From positions 59,282,870-59,346,869 of the forward strand of contig CM049307.1 of the NCBI GenBank assembly GCA_026874595.1: 64,000 nt of DNA, written 5' to 3'. Shown here in pieces: positions 12,961 to 24,622 of this stretch. Every line of letters begins with the position of its first letter. Position 1 is the first letter of the stretch. Position numbers and translations under genes: made by a program. Origin of the DNA: Sipunculus nudus. Its lineage: Eukaryota > Annelida > Sipuncula > Golfingiida > Sipunculidae. Below the pieces are notes generated by a model that saw only the letters and a list, made by a program, of their open reading frames with translations, did no database searches and was not told the DNA's origin.

Positions 12961-13734
12961 CACACATACTCTCAACTTTTTTTAATGGGTGTGGTAGAAC
13001 AAGCACCACTGATTTGCGGTGTAAAACCATGTTCAAAATATGATAAATGGATGTGCTGTTTATTTTTAGGTCTAATTGATATCTTTATATGTATCTTGGA
13101 AATGGGTGAGTTATATTTAGCTTCACTTCAGAGCTAATAATTGGGTGTGTTGAGCTATCTATACTGACATGTAGGATAAAAATCGTGATCTGACAAAGCA
13201 TGATAAATAGTTACATTAAAAATGTTAAGGTCTCAGTCATATTGTCATATTTAGAAACTAATCAGTTATATTTATCTTTGCTTTGCAATAAAACAAATTT
13301 ACTCTTTTGTCTTGCTGTGTGTCATATGGAAGATATCTCACAACTGGTTGGCTATTGTGGTTTCCGTGGAAACCAAGGGCTTAGGCTATTCATAACAAGA
13401 GGGCGTAGCAGTAACATGATCAGCTAGGTGACCCGTAGTACATATTCTTTGAAGTTAAAGAGTAGTGACTTTTTTTAAGCTGCATCCCCCATTTTTCAAT
13501 GAGCCTGCACCAGTCTGCATGACAAGGTTCCATAATAACACCATCATTTCATTGTTAAAAAAAATGGTGCGTGTTACAGTTGGAATGGCTGCATGAATGA
13601 AAATAGCTAAATTTTTATTGGTGGTGTTTAATATCTACCTATGGTGATCCCCTTTGGTAAGATTTTTTTTTTATGATGAATCAAATTCTTCGACCTTCAT
13701 TTTTCATCACGACATCAACATGCAAGGGTACTAT
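12961..13734. other. Gene-free, nothing recognised
   Basis: AT-rich sequence with no repeat or coding signal that I can support. Confidence 0.45.
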
Positions 13735-13915
13735 TGAAAGTAAAGTTGTTGATTGTAGCATTGTCCTTTAATGCTTGGTGAACAAGACCCGTAACCACAA
13801 GGTTTGCATCCCGTTTAGACCTTAATTGGCCATAAGAATCTGTGCCAAGGTCTTTATAAACCACATGGATGTACCCTTTTCACCAAAGTTACTGATCACA
13901 GGATGCAGACAAATG
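13735..13915 (+). repeat. tRNA-derived SINE, copy 2 (decayed)
   Basis: A B-box-like GGTTTGCATCCC lies at 13801-13812. The following CATAAGAATCTGTGCCAAGG and CCCTTTTCACC segments align with the body of the SINE at 4740-4975. The A-box region is too decayed to read. The limits are approximate. Confidence 0.5.
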
Positions 13916-14387
13916 CATATTAAACTAGAAATCTGCATTCTAAGGAATGCAAGCCTCGGCAATGTCAGGGGACCCTTTGTGGTGAGTTTCCCAACCCATG
14001 TCTGCTTTCACTTGCATGATTTACAGTTCATGATTGCGAGAATTATTTTGTGAACATCACACACACAGACACAAACACACAATCATACCCTCCTTGCATA
14101 GGGCAATAATCTTCCAGTGCACAATATTGCTTATTGGTTACAAAGGGCTTAGGTCATATATATATCTAAGTGTATTTAGAATTATAGTTCAATCTATGTT
14201 ATAATAATAATAGTAATATACACTGTGGGAGATTTCTAAGCAATGTATGTTATATTTGGTATATATTTTTTAGTTTCTTTAGTATGTTTTAGCAATGTAA
14301 ATTTAAAGAAAAGCATAAATTGTATCTTTACTTTATAGATGTTTATCTTTAAGTTGTATTTGTGTCATTTTGAGTTCTTATATACGC

Positions 14388-14861
14388 TGGGGCTGTATCA
14401 ATATACTGATATATCGATACTTATCATAACCACATTGATACAGTTACCAACCACATTGATACTGTTACCAATACACTATGCATGTTGTATCGTCCTATCG
14501 ATGAAACCCTAAAAAAGTCATGCAACCGTTCCCTAAACTATAACCTGAGTTAATTTTACGGCTTAAACTGCTTTGTATTAGTTATGTTGACCTTATGAGA
14601 CTTGAATAAGATCACATTTTGTCGTATGAACGACTGGATTAGGAATGTATATTCAGTTCTATGTGCTTCCATGAAAATCCTTTTTATAGACTAATATTAC
14701 TTTTTTTTAAATTTATTTTGTGAAAAACTTTTCCACAGAACATTTAATCAGAAATGAAACACAAAGAAAAATGAAGTGTATCATCAATTTGTATGAGTTA
14801 TCACTTTAAGTATATCGCAATATGTATCGTACTTGAATGGGCTGACCGATACTCAGCCCTA
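14388..14861. mobile_element. hAT-like TIR element rich in ATATCGATA words
   Basis: The left end reads GGGGCTGTATCAATATACTG. The right end, reversed, reads TAGGGCTGAGTATCGG. Degenerate ATATCGATA/GTATCG words fill both ends. Flanking octamers (ATATACGC and TTATACAG) agree at five central positions, which would suit an old 8-bp hAT duplication. No transposase is present, so it is non-autonomous. The hAT label is tentative. Confidence 0.5.
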
Positions 14862-15224
14862 TTATACAGAGATATTATACATGAGGAACTCTCTATTTGA
14901 TCTAACAGTCTGGTGGTTCCTGCCCTTCATGCCCTACTTGGTGTCTCCAGTATTTATTAATATATTGTTGTGCAAGTACACAATAATCAGAAGTGAACAT
15001 GAATATTTGATTCCAGACTAGGGCTTGTAATGCTAAAGTGTGTGGATCCATAATTTATATATTCATACACACAGGGGTTAATACCCAAGCCAAGGTCAGG
15101 GAATTGAAAAATTATGCACATTATGAGCAGCTGGAGAAAACTAAGATAATCCAGCTGACTTATACAAGGTCATGGCCTTGAGCTGAATTTGACAAAAAGT
15201 GCACAATTTTAAAATAGTGAATAC
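14862..15224. other. Gene-free spacer, nothing recognised
   Basis: No repeat or coding signal found. Confidence 0.4.
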
Positions 15225-15720
15225 CGAGGATTTTTAGCGAACCTGTGAGCTTATCCGATGGCGCAGCGTTGTCCGTCCGCCGTCCAGGGCTGGCTTTCCG
15301 CCGTCCATGGCTGTAAGTCAGAAACTGTCGGAGCTAGCAGCTCCAAATTACATGTAAGAATTCGTCACATGGGAAACTTGGTGCCCTGGAGCTTATTATT
15401 GGGTATCTGCATTAATTTAGATTTTATAGAGAAAAAGCTTAAAAACCTTAAAAAATCTTCTTCTCTGAAACTGTCCAGCCAAATTGTCCAATATTTCACA
15501 GAAATGATCCCTGGAACAATCTCTCTCAAGTTTGTTCAAATGGTTTGAGTTTGGAGATTTTTGGCCAAGTTACAGGAGGTTGAACTTAGTCATCTATCCA
15601 AAAAAGCACACTAAAATTAAAATCTCAGAAACGGCTAGAGCTATAATGACCATATTTTATACCAATGTTAGTCACATGTCATATCTGATTTTGAGATATT
15701 GGTGGCACCACCTCCATTGA
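15225..15720 (+). mobile_element. 5' part of another modular element (GCGAACCTGTGAGC start)
   Basis: TTAGCGAACCTGTGAGCTTA at about 15234 is followed by a TCCGTCCGCCGTCC stretch, the position where the other modular elements carry their microsatellite. A near-palindrome GGTGGCACCACC lies at 15701-15712. The plus-strand open frames at 15258-15548 and 15532-15720 lie in this repeat and match no known family. The 3' end is not recognisable. Confidence 0.45.
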
Positions 15721-16021
15721 TCTGTTTTTTACAAGCGAAAACTTAATTTTAAACTCTTCTAGCTTATACACTGATTTATGATGAAACTGTTCAGCTGATT
15801 GGTTTAAACTTTACAAGATTTATTCTATGGTAGGGTTCTGCCAGTTTTATAAGAATAGATTGGGTAAATACAGTTTTAAAAAAGCATTGTAGCCAATTGA
15901 AAAAGGCTTTCTGTATTTGAAAACAGATTTGACTTCATACTGAGTTTCAGCAGCCAAGTCAAGAGGTCACTCAGTACAAACAGGTGGGGTCCAGACATCA
16001 CCATGGCAACTGACCTGGCTC

Positions 16022-16105
16022 GGGGGGGGGGGGGGGGGGGTGTCTAGACAATGTGTCTAGACGTCTAGACACAGCATCTAGACGTCTATACACAATGTTT
16101 AGATG
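16022..16105. repeat. G19 run followed by TCTAGAC palindromes
   Basis: Nineteen G at 16022-16040 are followed by repeated TCTAGAC words. These include a 22-bp perfect palindrome at 16052-16073 with core GTCTAGACGTCTAGAC. The block sits immediately before the truncated element at 16110. Confidence 0.75.
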
Positions 16106-16109
16106 CAGA

Positions 16110-16952
16110 ATTCCCAGATTATTGGAACTATATCTTTCAACTGTTTGAAAAAACTTGGTTTGCATTTTAAGCGAATCAGGTTTATCATCAGGTCACATGT
16201 GAACTGCTGCAACCTAATTTTTGGTTGACCTCTGACCTTTCCTTGCTGCCCAGCGTCCATTTTTGCGTCTGTTTCCACACATAAATCGAGAACCGTTTGA
16301 CCGATCAGGCTAAAAATTTTGCACAAATGTAGCCCTTTGATAGCTTTATAACATACACTAAAAATGGTGGCGCCACCTGCAACCATTTTTGCACAGCGTC
16401 CATCTGTTCATCTGCCTTCGGATAATATTACTCATATCTCAGCAGTGGTTTGACTTATCCACCTGAAATTTTGCAGGTTTATACATCCTGGACAGCTTTC
16501 TCGATTTATGACAGGTGGCGCCACCTACATTCATGTTTACTCTGCAGACATCCAAGCTCATATCTCGGGAACTGTTTGACGGATTGGGCCAAAATTTTGC
16601 ATGTGTATAGATCTCACTTAGCTCTTCATCTTAGTCAAAACTAGTGGCGCCACCTGCAACCATTTATGCACAGCATCCATCTGTTCATCTGCTTTAGCGT
16701 AAAATCACTCATATCTCAGCAGTGGTTTGACTTATCCACCTGAATTTTTACAGGTTTATACATCCCGGACAATTTTATTGATTTTATGACAGGTTTCACC
16801 ACCTACATTCACGTTTACGCTGCAGACATCCATGCTAATATGCAACACACCTCACTCTATTCCCCTTGCCACATAATCCATGCCTCTCTTCACCCGTCCC
16901 ACTCTGATTTCTGCGGATACACATAGTCGCTTGTCGACTACCCATGTTCTAG
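16110..16952 (+). mobile_element. Palindrome-bearing modular repeat element, copy 2 (5'-truncated)
   Basis: The sequence follows 3125-4157 closely but lacks the 5' hairpin. GGTGGCGCCACC is intact at 16366 and 16514 and decayed at 16643 and 16792. The right end is complete: a hairpin TAGTCG/CGACTA (16924-16929 with 16935-16940), then CTAG at 16949-16952, then TT. A GC hairpin a few bases before CTAG next to T is the classical Helitron 3' end (family knowledge). Apart from the hairpin block, the last 100 bp match the end of copy 1. No protein is encoded. Confidence 0.65.
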
Positions 16953-18032
16953 TTTTAAAATGTCCTAGCCTGAAACTTGCAGGTCCGAAATGTCCATTTT
17001 GCTGAAATCATAATGACTAAGGAAGATATGCAGGACTTAAAAGGATCAATATTAAAATTTAAAAATACACCTCCATTCATACTCCCAAACTTTGCACAGG
17101 TTCGCATTAGGCCTGTAGGCCTTGTTAAAAGATTTTCACTTATATTCAGAATTGATAACCAACAAAATATAACCAACAAAATCTACAGGGTAATATTCCT
17201 ATAATACTCAATCCATAGTAATTTAAGACCATGTTATGAAAAACATTTTATTGAAGTGAATATCAAAATATCTACAAATATTGTAGTTCTGTAGATGGGG
17301 AAACAGCTACAGCTGGTGCCTAAAACTGGTGATTAATAATGTTAATAGGTCCTCTTCTATATTATGTGATTCATATATTGCAAGTACATGTACTTGCCTT
17401 ATTTTTCTCTAGCCCCATCAAATGTGTCACCCTATTTAGACAGTTTATTGAAACATAATGTTGCACCTATTGTAAAATCGTTAAAAAAAAGATGTTCATA
17501 AAGTATATATTAAAATATTATCAAAAAACTTAAAATATTTCCTGTTTGATAATGGGAAAATATTCCTTTCCTAGGAGCACAAATTGAATTTGCATGGAGC
17601 ATATATTGAAGTCCTTTTTATATAAATAAATGCGTCGGTGTACCAGACAGTTAAAACAGTATTTTAATTGGCTTGGGTATTAGTGGGTTTATAAAGGCCT
17701 ACCCTATTAAGTTGTCAGCTAGGACTCAATAATTAAGTATTGGTATGTCCATCAGTCTAATCATGAGTGTGGTGTTGTAGGGAAATGGCTCAATTTCCTC
17801 ACTACTGACCTGTCCTATCAAGTTTCCAGGTTCACCTAGTAATTCTAGTTTGACCCTTCCACGTCTTACTGATCCCCAACTTATACAAATGTATTGTCTG
17901 TCTTTATGAAAGGAAGAATAAAGACGTGGCCCCAGGGAATATAATACCCAGGTCAGGGTGTGGTCAGGTGACACACAGGAATTAATGCACACAAATCAGA
18001 CAAGGGATATATAGGACAGAACAAGAACATTA
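16953..18032. other. Gene-free, nothing recognised
   Basis: AT-rich sequence. The 88-residue minus-strand open frame at 17726-17992 has no recognisable domain or splice context. Confidence 0.45.
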
Positions 18033-18318
18033 GTTCAAAAAAAAAAAGGTTTGGTTCTCAGGCACTTTTTTCCAAAATCAGTGTGGGCTGCCGGTTTTTT
18101 GTTTTACCTTTTTTTTTATGTTTTGATAAAAATTTCATATGATCAGGGAAAAGCATGAAAATTACAAATTTCTTTTGCTAAAAGCACTATATAACAAAGG
18201 AAATCTTGTAAAAATTGTATTATTTATCTTCTTGAAAGATGAAAATAAAAAAAAAAAATTTTGATGCAGGGGGTTAAAATTGACAGGCGGTGCCTTAGAA
18301 CCATACCTTTTTTTTGCC
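18033..18318 (+). mobile_element. TIR MITE, copy 2 (PIF/Harbinger-like)
   Basis: A 286-bp copy of the family at 9355, in opposite orientation. The left TIR reads AAAGGTTTGGTTCTCAGGCA and the right end GCCTTAGAACCATACC, then a T run, then GCC. The first few bases of the left end are mutated (GTTC instead of GGC). It is flanked by TTA at 18030-18032 and 18319-18321. Confidence 0.75.
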
Positions 18319-18321
18319 TTA

Positions 18322-19670
18322 TAGTGTCAGGCTTAAGAACTTGAAAGGTTCATCATCCTAAATCTGCCAGGATCACAAAGACAAACTGTGGAAAATTATC
18401 TTTTCCAATTCTCCATCTAAGTATTTCAATTTGCAGAGTTACATTTCTGTTTGGGACTATGTGACAGGGCAGTAGCACTGGCTTCCTATCATGTTATTTT
18501 GTATCCTGGTGTCATACAGGCCTGGTGTCTACCACACCTGCAGACCCTGGGTGTGTGATCAGCCCCACTGCTCAGTCATAACAAATTGTGGAAATTATGA
18601 CTCACCTTACAGGTCATGACTCATGAATATAGGAAAGAAATATATGCGGCATAATAAATAAATGTTTTCATTTTCATATGATTACCTTCATGTTTGGTCA
18701 GACTACAGTGCCATCTGCAGGGCACAGACCTTTCACTGGAGAATTCACGAATAAATGCAATTCCCCATTACTCAATTGTGAGAAATACTGTTAAACTAAC
18801 AGTCTAAACACTGCAGCAACAGGCAGAACTTTATGTTACTTCTTTAAAAGTAACATGGTCCATGTAGCATTTAAACAGGGCTAAATTTCATGTATTAAGT
18901 AGCACATTAAGAATATGTTGCAATCATTGCTAATGTTAAGAATGATTAAATATATTCTATCAAGTGATGCAAAATTTCTTCAAATAGCAGCATAGGATAT
19001 TTCAATTGGTAAAATGTACCAGATTAAAACCTGGATATGTGATATTGATTTTTTTCAGTACACAGTTAGCATACTCTGTGTGTACATATTCAGTTTTGAT
19101 CAATATTATGAACTCTTGCATTGCACTCCCCGCCACCTGTCACCTCAAGTGAGGTCATTAGGTGCAGAATGGATATTTCACCAGGGTGAGATCACTTCAC
19201 TTGTCTGTGTGTAACCTGATAAATTTCAAACTGCCTCAGGGCAGTCAGGGGACTTTTGTTAAAAATTATTTCTCTAAATTTTATTAGAAATATTTTTACT
19301 GATGAAAACCCCTTCATGGTGCCAATTAGTACTGAGTTGAGGTGTTTTCAGCTGTTCTTGATTAGATTAAAAAATATATATTTTATCAATATTATCAAGT
19401 GTATTTATGTTCATTTATATTCATGAATTAATTTAAAATTTTATTTTTAGTGACATCATACAAAGGGACCAATGTGTTGCTATTGCACTGCATGAGTCAC
19501 CACAAACTGATTTGCACAATATTGTGAATGGTCTAGTATCCATATGGCCATTGGTCATCTGAATGTACAAATTCCAGTCCCTGCATGCCACCAGGTAATG
19601 ACATGTTAGTCAGAGCTGACAGAAGAAGTGATTCCTCATTTAAGGTTGTATAATTTTGTGTGTCATTATT
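18322..19670. other. Gene-free, nothing recognised
   Basis: No coding, tandem or terminal-repeat signal that I can support. Confidence 0.45.
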
Positions 19671-19780
19671 AGGGCTGTATCATTATATCGATATATCGAT
19701 ATGAATTGATACATAACGTCAATACGATAATCGAAATGCGTTGCATGCTGTATTGGTCATATCGATTGATTGGTAATGCA
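19671..19780 (+). mobile_element. Left end of a hAT-like element related to 14388-14861
   Basis: AGGGCTGTATCATTATATCG followed by more ATATCGATA words matches the start of the element at 14388. A partner right end was not found downstream, so this is a truncated copy or one whose end is unrecognised. Confidence 0.4.
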
Positions 19781-20400
19781 TAGGGATATAACTCTAACTT
19801 TAAATATAACCATGACAATTTATAAATTTAAATCCACTGTATATTTGTTGCTTTGGCTTTTAAGACTTGTTAATAAATGTATATACGCATGCACATCAGT
19901 ACTTTCATGACAATTAAGCAGGCACATGTGAGCGATAATAGGAGAATGAAACTGACAATTCGATATAATACAAATATTTTATTTTATGTTGGTTTTTACA
20001 AACAAAAACAACATTAACCATAGGCTATATTATGACCGACCACACTCTTATCATACATTAATTAAAATTAAATAATTTAAAATATTATAAATAATAATAA
20101 AAATACATTTACTTACATAAAAATAAGTATCACAAGTCTGATCAATTTTAAGGATCAAAGTTAACGAGAAGTTGTATAATGCGAATAACATTTGGTTTAT
20201 AGTCCTTATAAATTATAGTGACCAATTCATATTGAAAAAAAATCACAATAAGGCATGAAGTGACAAAACAAATTGGAAATGGCATACGGCCCAAAGAAGG
20301 ATGTCAGTTTTTACAAAGTGATATTAAATTACACAGATAACAGGATGCCCCTTTACAGTACGATAACTTTATTTTGCTTGCTCTAAGGGACTCTGCATTT
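19781..20400. other. Gene-free, nothing recognised
   Basis: Very AT-rich sequence without readable structure. It may be the interior of the element starting at 19671. Confidence 0.35.
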
Positions 20401-20401
20401 T

Positions 20402-20608
20402 TTAGTCTATCAGAAGAGAATTCCATAGCATAGTACCAAAATGTTTTAGCGAGTGGGTTCCATACATAACACTATTTGTTACCAGCACTGCCGGCCCATA
20501 GCTAGCTAGTCTGGTGACACGGCCAGAAATAGGTGTAGTGAAGTACTGTTTAAGATACACTGGACTTAGATTATGAATTACTTTGAAAGTCTTTACGCAG
20601 CAAGTCAT
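20402..20608 (-). pseudogene. Relic of the C-terminal end of a non-LTR retrotransposon ORF2
   Basis: On the minus strand this 68-residue open frame contains KTFKVIHNLSPVYLKQYF near its start and HFGTMLWNSLL near its end. In CR1/L2/Rex1-type ORF2 proteins the C-terminal region carries a KVYKALN-x-PxYL segment, then 30-50 residues, then a PKLWNSLP-like segment (family knowledge). The order and spacing agree, but conservation is weak. The matching upstream part (WKVIHNL-type context and RT domain) is absent, as expected for a fragment. It differs from the retrotransposon at 27948, which lacks this terminal segment. A chance open frame cannot be excluded. Confidence 0.4.
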
Positions 20609-20802
20609 AGGTTACTCGGAACTCCTGCATTGGACATCAGATGTCAAATAAATGGTTAAAGCCTGGGGACAAATCCTGTACAAACAGGAGAGTGACTAAT
20701 GGGATTCATATTCACAGAAATATACAAAACTCTGTTATTACATGACATAAAAACACAGCCTATGATCTTCCCCACCAAACGCAATAAAAAATGGTTGTGC
20801 AC

Positions 20803-20826
20803 GGGGGGGGGGGGGGGGGGGGGGGG
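20803..20826 (+). repeat. Poly-G run of 24
   Basis: Twenty-four consecutive G. The exact length is prone to sequencing error. Confidence 0.9.
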
Positions 20827-20829
20827 CTA

Positions 20830-22610
20830 AAGGCACAAAGAAGATCCAGATTTTGGTAGTCTTGATTAGATATATTTTGATAATTAAAATCAACTGGTCT
20901 GATTATCTATTTAATTATGAAGCTGAAGCATAGTAAATATGTTGTATATTAGAAGCGTAAGATTTCCGCTGCCTCGGGAGCGTAATGAAATACTTAATGA
21001 ATCCTTTGGTTTTAAAGTAGATGCAGCAAAAAAAAAAAAAAGAATAAAAGTGCAATTTTCAAGTGTTATCTTATCTATGAGATATTGTGATTTTATTCTC
21101 ACTTTGTTTTAAATCAAAATATGTGTATGGTCAAGATTGCAGTCAGCCTTGTGTCCTCTTTGAGTTTACAATAGCAGTCTCACATAGGCAAAATTAATAT
21201 TAAGCTGAATTTCTCTTTACTGTGTATTAATTTTCTTGATCTGCATATTTTCAAGTTTGTGAATCGAAGTTTGGTGCTTTTCCATTTGGTCAAATTCCTT
21301 TATTTTCTGTTATATCAACCCAGAGACAATAAAAAAAGTATGAAAAGAATGACCAATAGTCTCAGCAGGCATGGTTGACATGATTAACGACAGACATACA
21401 GTGAAACATGTGTAATAAGGCCACCTATGGGACTGGCTAAGTGTGGTTTTACACAGTTGGTTTTCCAGACAGGTTCCACCTTAGGATGACCATTGCACTT
21501 AATAAAAGGAAATGCTCTCTCCATATCTAAAAACATATAGATCATGATACTGTATAAAAAACACGATCTTGGCTCCAGTGATATATCATAATATTTACTC
21601 AAAATTACATACAGGAACAACCAGATAACTTTTTCCATTAAGTACTCACTGTATGCCTGGAAACAGCGCTAAATCACTGAGCGGTCTCTAAACAACGGAG
21701 CGTCAGGAAACTTCTTCAGTAGTAAGGTACCCTAGCTGATGACCCTGAGAGGGCAACGGGTATATCGAGTGATAGAGCAAGTCCGCACTCACCAGACTGT
21801 GTTCATATTAAGTGTACATAGCATTTTACTCAACAGTCCTACATGGTGCATCAATAGTGGTGAGGTGGTAATCTTTTACAATACAGAATTTGACCACTTG
21901 GACTACTTTCGTGGTGCTTCTGCAAGATACTTATATACAGAGCCTGTCAGAGGTACTTCAATTGTTTGATGTCATCTCACCTCCCTGGGGGTATATAGTA
22001 AAGGTATATGTATGATATCTATTCTTGTGTGAGATGTATGCTCCTTCAGTGAATTTATGGTCTGTTCAAGGTTGTACCTACATAGCCCCACAATCCAGGC
22101 TGAAGTAGGATGAAGTATAGAGCTTTTATTTTCAGAGAGCAATTGTGCTATGGACTAGATTGTTCCTGGTTAGAGATTTCCAAAAAGTTTTAATGCTAGA
22201 ATTATATAAAGAGGTGTAATAAAATTGAACTGAAAGAGAGCCTAAAGGTTTTGATATATTTGTCTTTATGTCTTTCACATTGTAGGTATTTTTTATGTGC
22301 TTGCATGTTTATCAGTTTTAAAATGTAATTTCTAAAGTTTTGTGTTGATATTTATAATGTTAAAGTCACTTAAGCTTATAAAATAATGTGTTACTCCAGC
22401 CTGAACAAATGGATTATTTTTAATTTGATTTTGATGTAAAATTGAGTATTAATTGATAAAGTGAATTAACCATTTGAGTCTTTGATTAATCCTGTATGGG
22501 TTTGAGTATTCCATAAAGTATTACACCTTTGATTGATATATTATAAATAATTGCATATAAAACTTGTCCATTCTGTTATCTGATATTTTTTATTAAATAA
22601 AGATGATTTC
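20830..22610. other. Gene-free, nothing recognised
   Basis: AT-rich sequence. Open frames at 21384-21638 (minus) and 21739-21969 (plus) match no family I know and lack convincing splice signals. Confidence 0.45.
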
Positions 22611-22613
22611 TTA

Positions 22614-22942
22614 GGCAAAAAAAAATAAAAGTAATGATTCTCAAGCACTGCCTGCATAAATTTTAAACCCCCGCATAAAAAAATTTTATTATTATTTTCA
22701 ATAGAAACTTACCAATTTTGAGCTGCAGCCCCTCAGTAATTTCTTTCAAGAAGTTTAAATCATACAATTTCCTTTGTTATGTTGTGCTTTTACTTGTTCA
22801 GCAAAATAAATCTGTTATTATGATGCTTTTCCCTTATCATCCGACATTTTAGCGAAACATACCAAAAAATAAAAAAATTGCCTGCCAGCATTGATTTCTG
22901 AAAAAAAGTGCCTGAGGACAAAACCTTATTTTTATTTTGGCC
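22614..22942 (-). mobile_element. TIR MITE, copy 3 (PIF/Harbinger-like)
   Basis: A 329-bp copy in the same orientation as 9355-9693. The left end starts GGCAAAAA and the right end closes with TTTTGGCC. Flanking TTA is exact on both sides (22611-22613 and 22943-22945). The bodies align over most of their length, for example AGAAACTTACCAATTTTGAG at about 22704. Confidence 0.8.
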
Positions 22943-22945
22943 TTA

Positions 22946-24537
22946 AACGTTTTAAAAGATAAGCAGAAAAACAATGATCTGGTGGTTTGCAAATCACAAA
23001 AGTTGTTGTTGCTTAACATGCTCTCGCTATAACAACCGTTAATGCACACTTAAACACCTTTCAGGGATTGTAATACATTGAAATTTTCACATTTCCATGC
23101 TAAAGATGCATGCTACCATCATATAAAAATTTCAGTCACAGTTCTCTCAGTGTAAACATGATTCTGCCATCTTACATGCCATCCTACATGCACATTTGCA
23201 TGCAAAAAGAACTGAATGTTTTCAATAGTAGCACTGTTAAAACAGAATCACATTTGTGTGATGAAAAAAAAAAACCCAGGAAAATATAGGAAATGAGGGC
23301 CTAAATGCTGGAAAGCATAAGAAATTATAGACCATTTTATAGGAAAATATAGGGAGTTGGTGTAAGACCACTTGGTAAAATATTTTGTTTTTGTGCCATG
23401 TTTGTGACTACTTATCAGCCACTAATTAGGAAAAGATCTGGATGTTCACCTCTCCTGAGAATTGGTACAAAATCAAATATGCCTTTCCCTGCACTTGTTT
23501 GCCTGTCTCAGACAGGCTGAAAAGGGTTATTATGACCCCTGCCTTTGGTCAAATGGTTTTCTGTTTGTCAACATGAGCACCTGTCAAGTTTAACAGCTTG
23601 TGGATTATAATCAAGTTCAAGCATCCTTCACTGGGGTGTTATAAGAACTTTTTTCAGCAGGAATTTACTACAGTTCATTAATAAGTACCCAGAGCAAGCC
23701 AGAAATCACATAAATTTTACAAATAGAGCAGGTGAATAGCTGGCTTTAAGCTTATGTCATAGGTTGATTACCTTGTAATGAGGTGTGCTCTTACCATTTA
23801 CTGCGGGTCTATCATATTATTCTGGCACATTGCCAGAACAAGGTGTCATTTGTTTCTTTTATTTACTAATAACAGCAAGATAATGGAAATATTATTGCTC
23901 TCCTTGTATTGCATTAGTCACGGCCAGTTAGATTTCTTATATTCCTGGAATATGTTTTCTGTACTGGTTAATAGGTGCATGCTTACATGTGTGTTTTATA
24001 TTTGTACCCAGATATATGATTAGAGCCTAGATGTTAAAATGTCTCAGAGATATGGAAAATTGTAAGGTGCAGTTAATAACTTATTCAAGTTCTCTTATCA
24101 TTGAGGTGCTAATTGTTACACCACCAGCAGGATGACATTGTATAACTAGTCATTCCGGTATTAAGGAACAATCAGATAGTATTTTCTTGAATTTATAAAT
24201 ATCTCTTTCATATTTATCATATGTAATAAATGTGGACTTTATGAATAAGTGTGCTATATTGTCATACTTATGAGTTCAAACTCTCCAGCCACAGCTCAGG
24301 TACTTTTTTGTATTTTTGTACTGTTGGTAAGAGAAATATTGAATATACTTACTATTAATGTAATCTCATTGTCATTGCTATGATAACTGACCATTCAACT
24401 TTCAAAAGAGGATAATGTGTAGGAAAATCTACAATGTACATAAGCAAAGTAGGGTAATTCTGGAAAGTAACGTAATGATGCCTGCATGAACTATCACACA
24501 TGACACAAACATGAAAAACACTTTCTTTATATTGCAG
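22946..24537. other. Gene-free; probable intron upstream of the exon at 24538
   Basis: No repeat family or coding exon recognised. If the exon at 24538 is real, this DNA is an upstream intron on the plus strand. Confidence 0.4.
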
Positions 24538-24622
24538 ATTAAAAACACTGGAGGGTAACCATGGCAACAGAAGAAGAAGATGAAATTGGGGATCTGGGTG
24601 TGGAGGACATGATCCAACTTCT
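24538..24622 (+). CDS. Candidate 5' coding exon of an unidentified gene
   Basis: The exon is bounded by an acceptor (CTTTCTTTATATTGCAG, ending 24537) and a perfect donor GTAAGT starting at 24623. It holds 23 bases of possible 5' UTR, then ACCATGG with the start codon at 24561, a strong Kozak context. The 62 coding bases encode MATEEEDEIGDLGVEDMIQL plus two bases of the next codon, so the intron is phase 2. The peptide is acidic, typical of an unstructured N terminus. Unspliced, the frame stops at once in the intron (TAA at 24624), so it looks like a short exon and not a chance open frame. I do not recognise the protein, and I found no matching upstream or downstream exon in the window. The next one may lie beyond the repeats that start at 25607. 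Confidence 0.5.
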
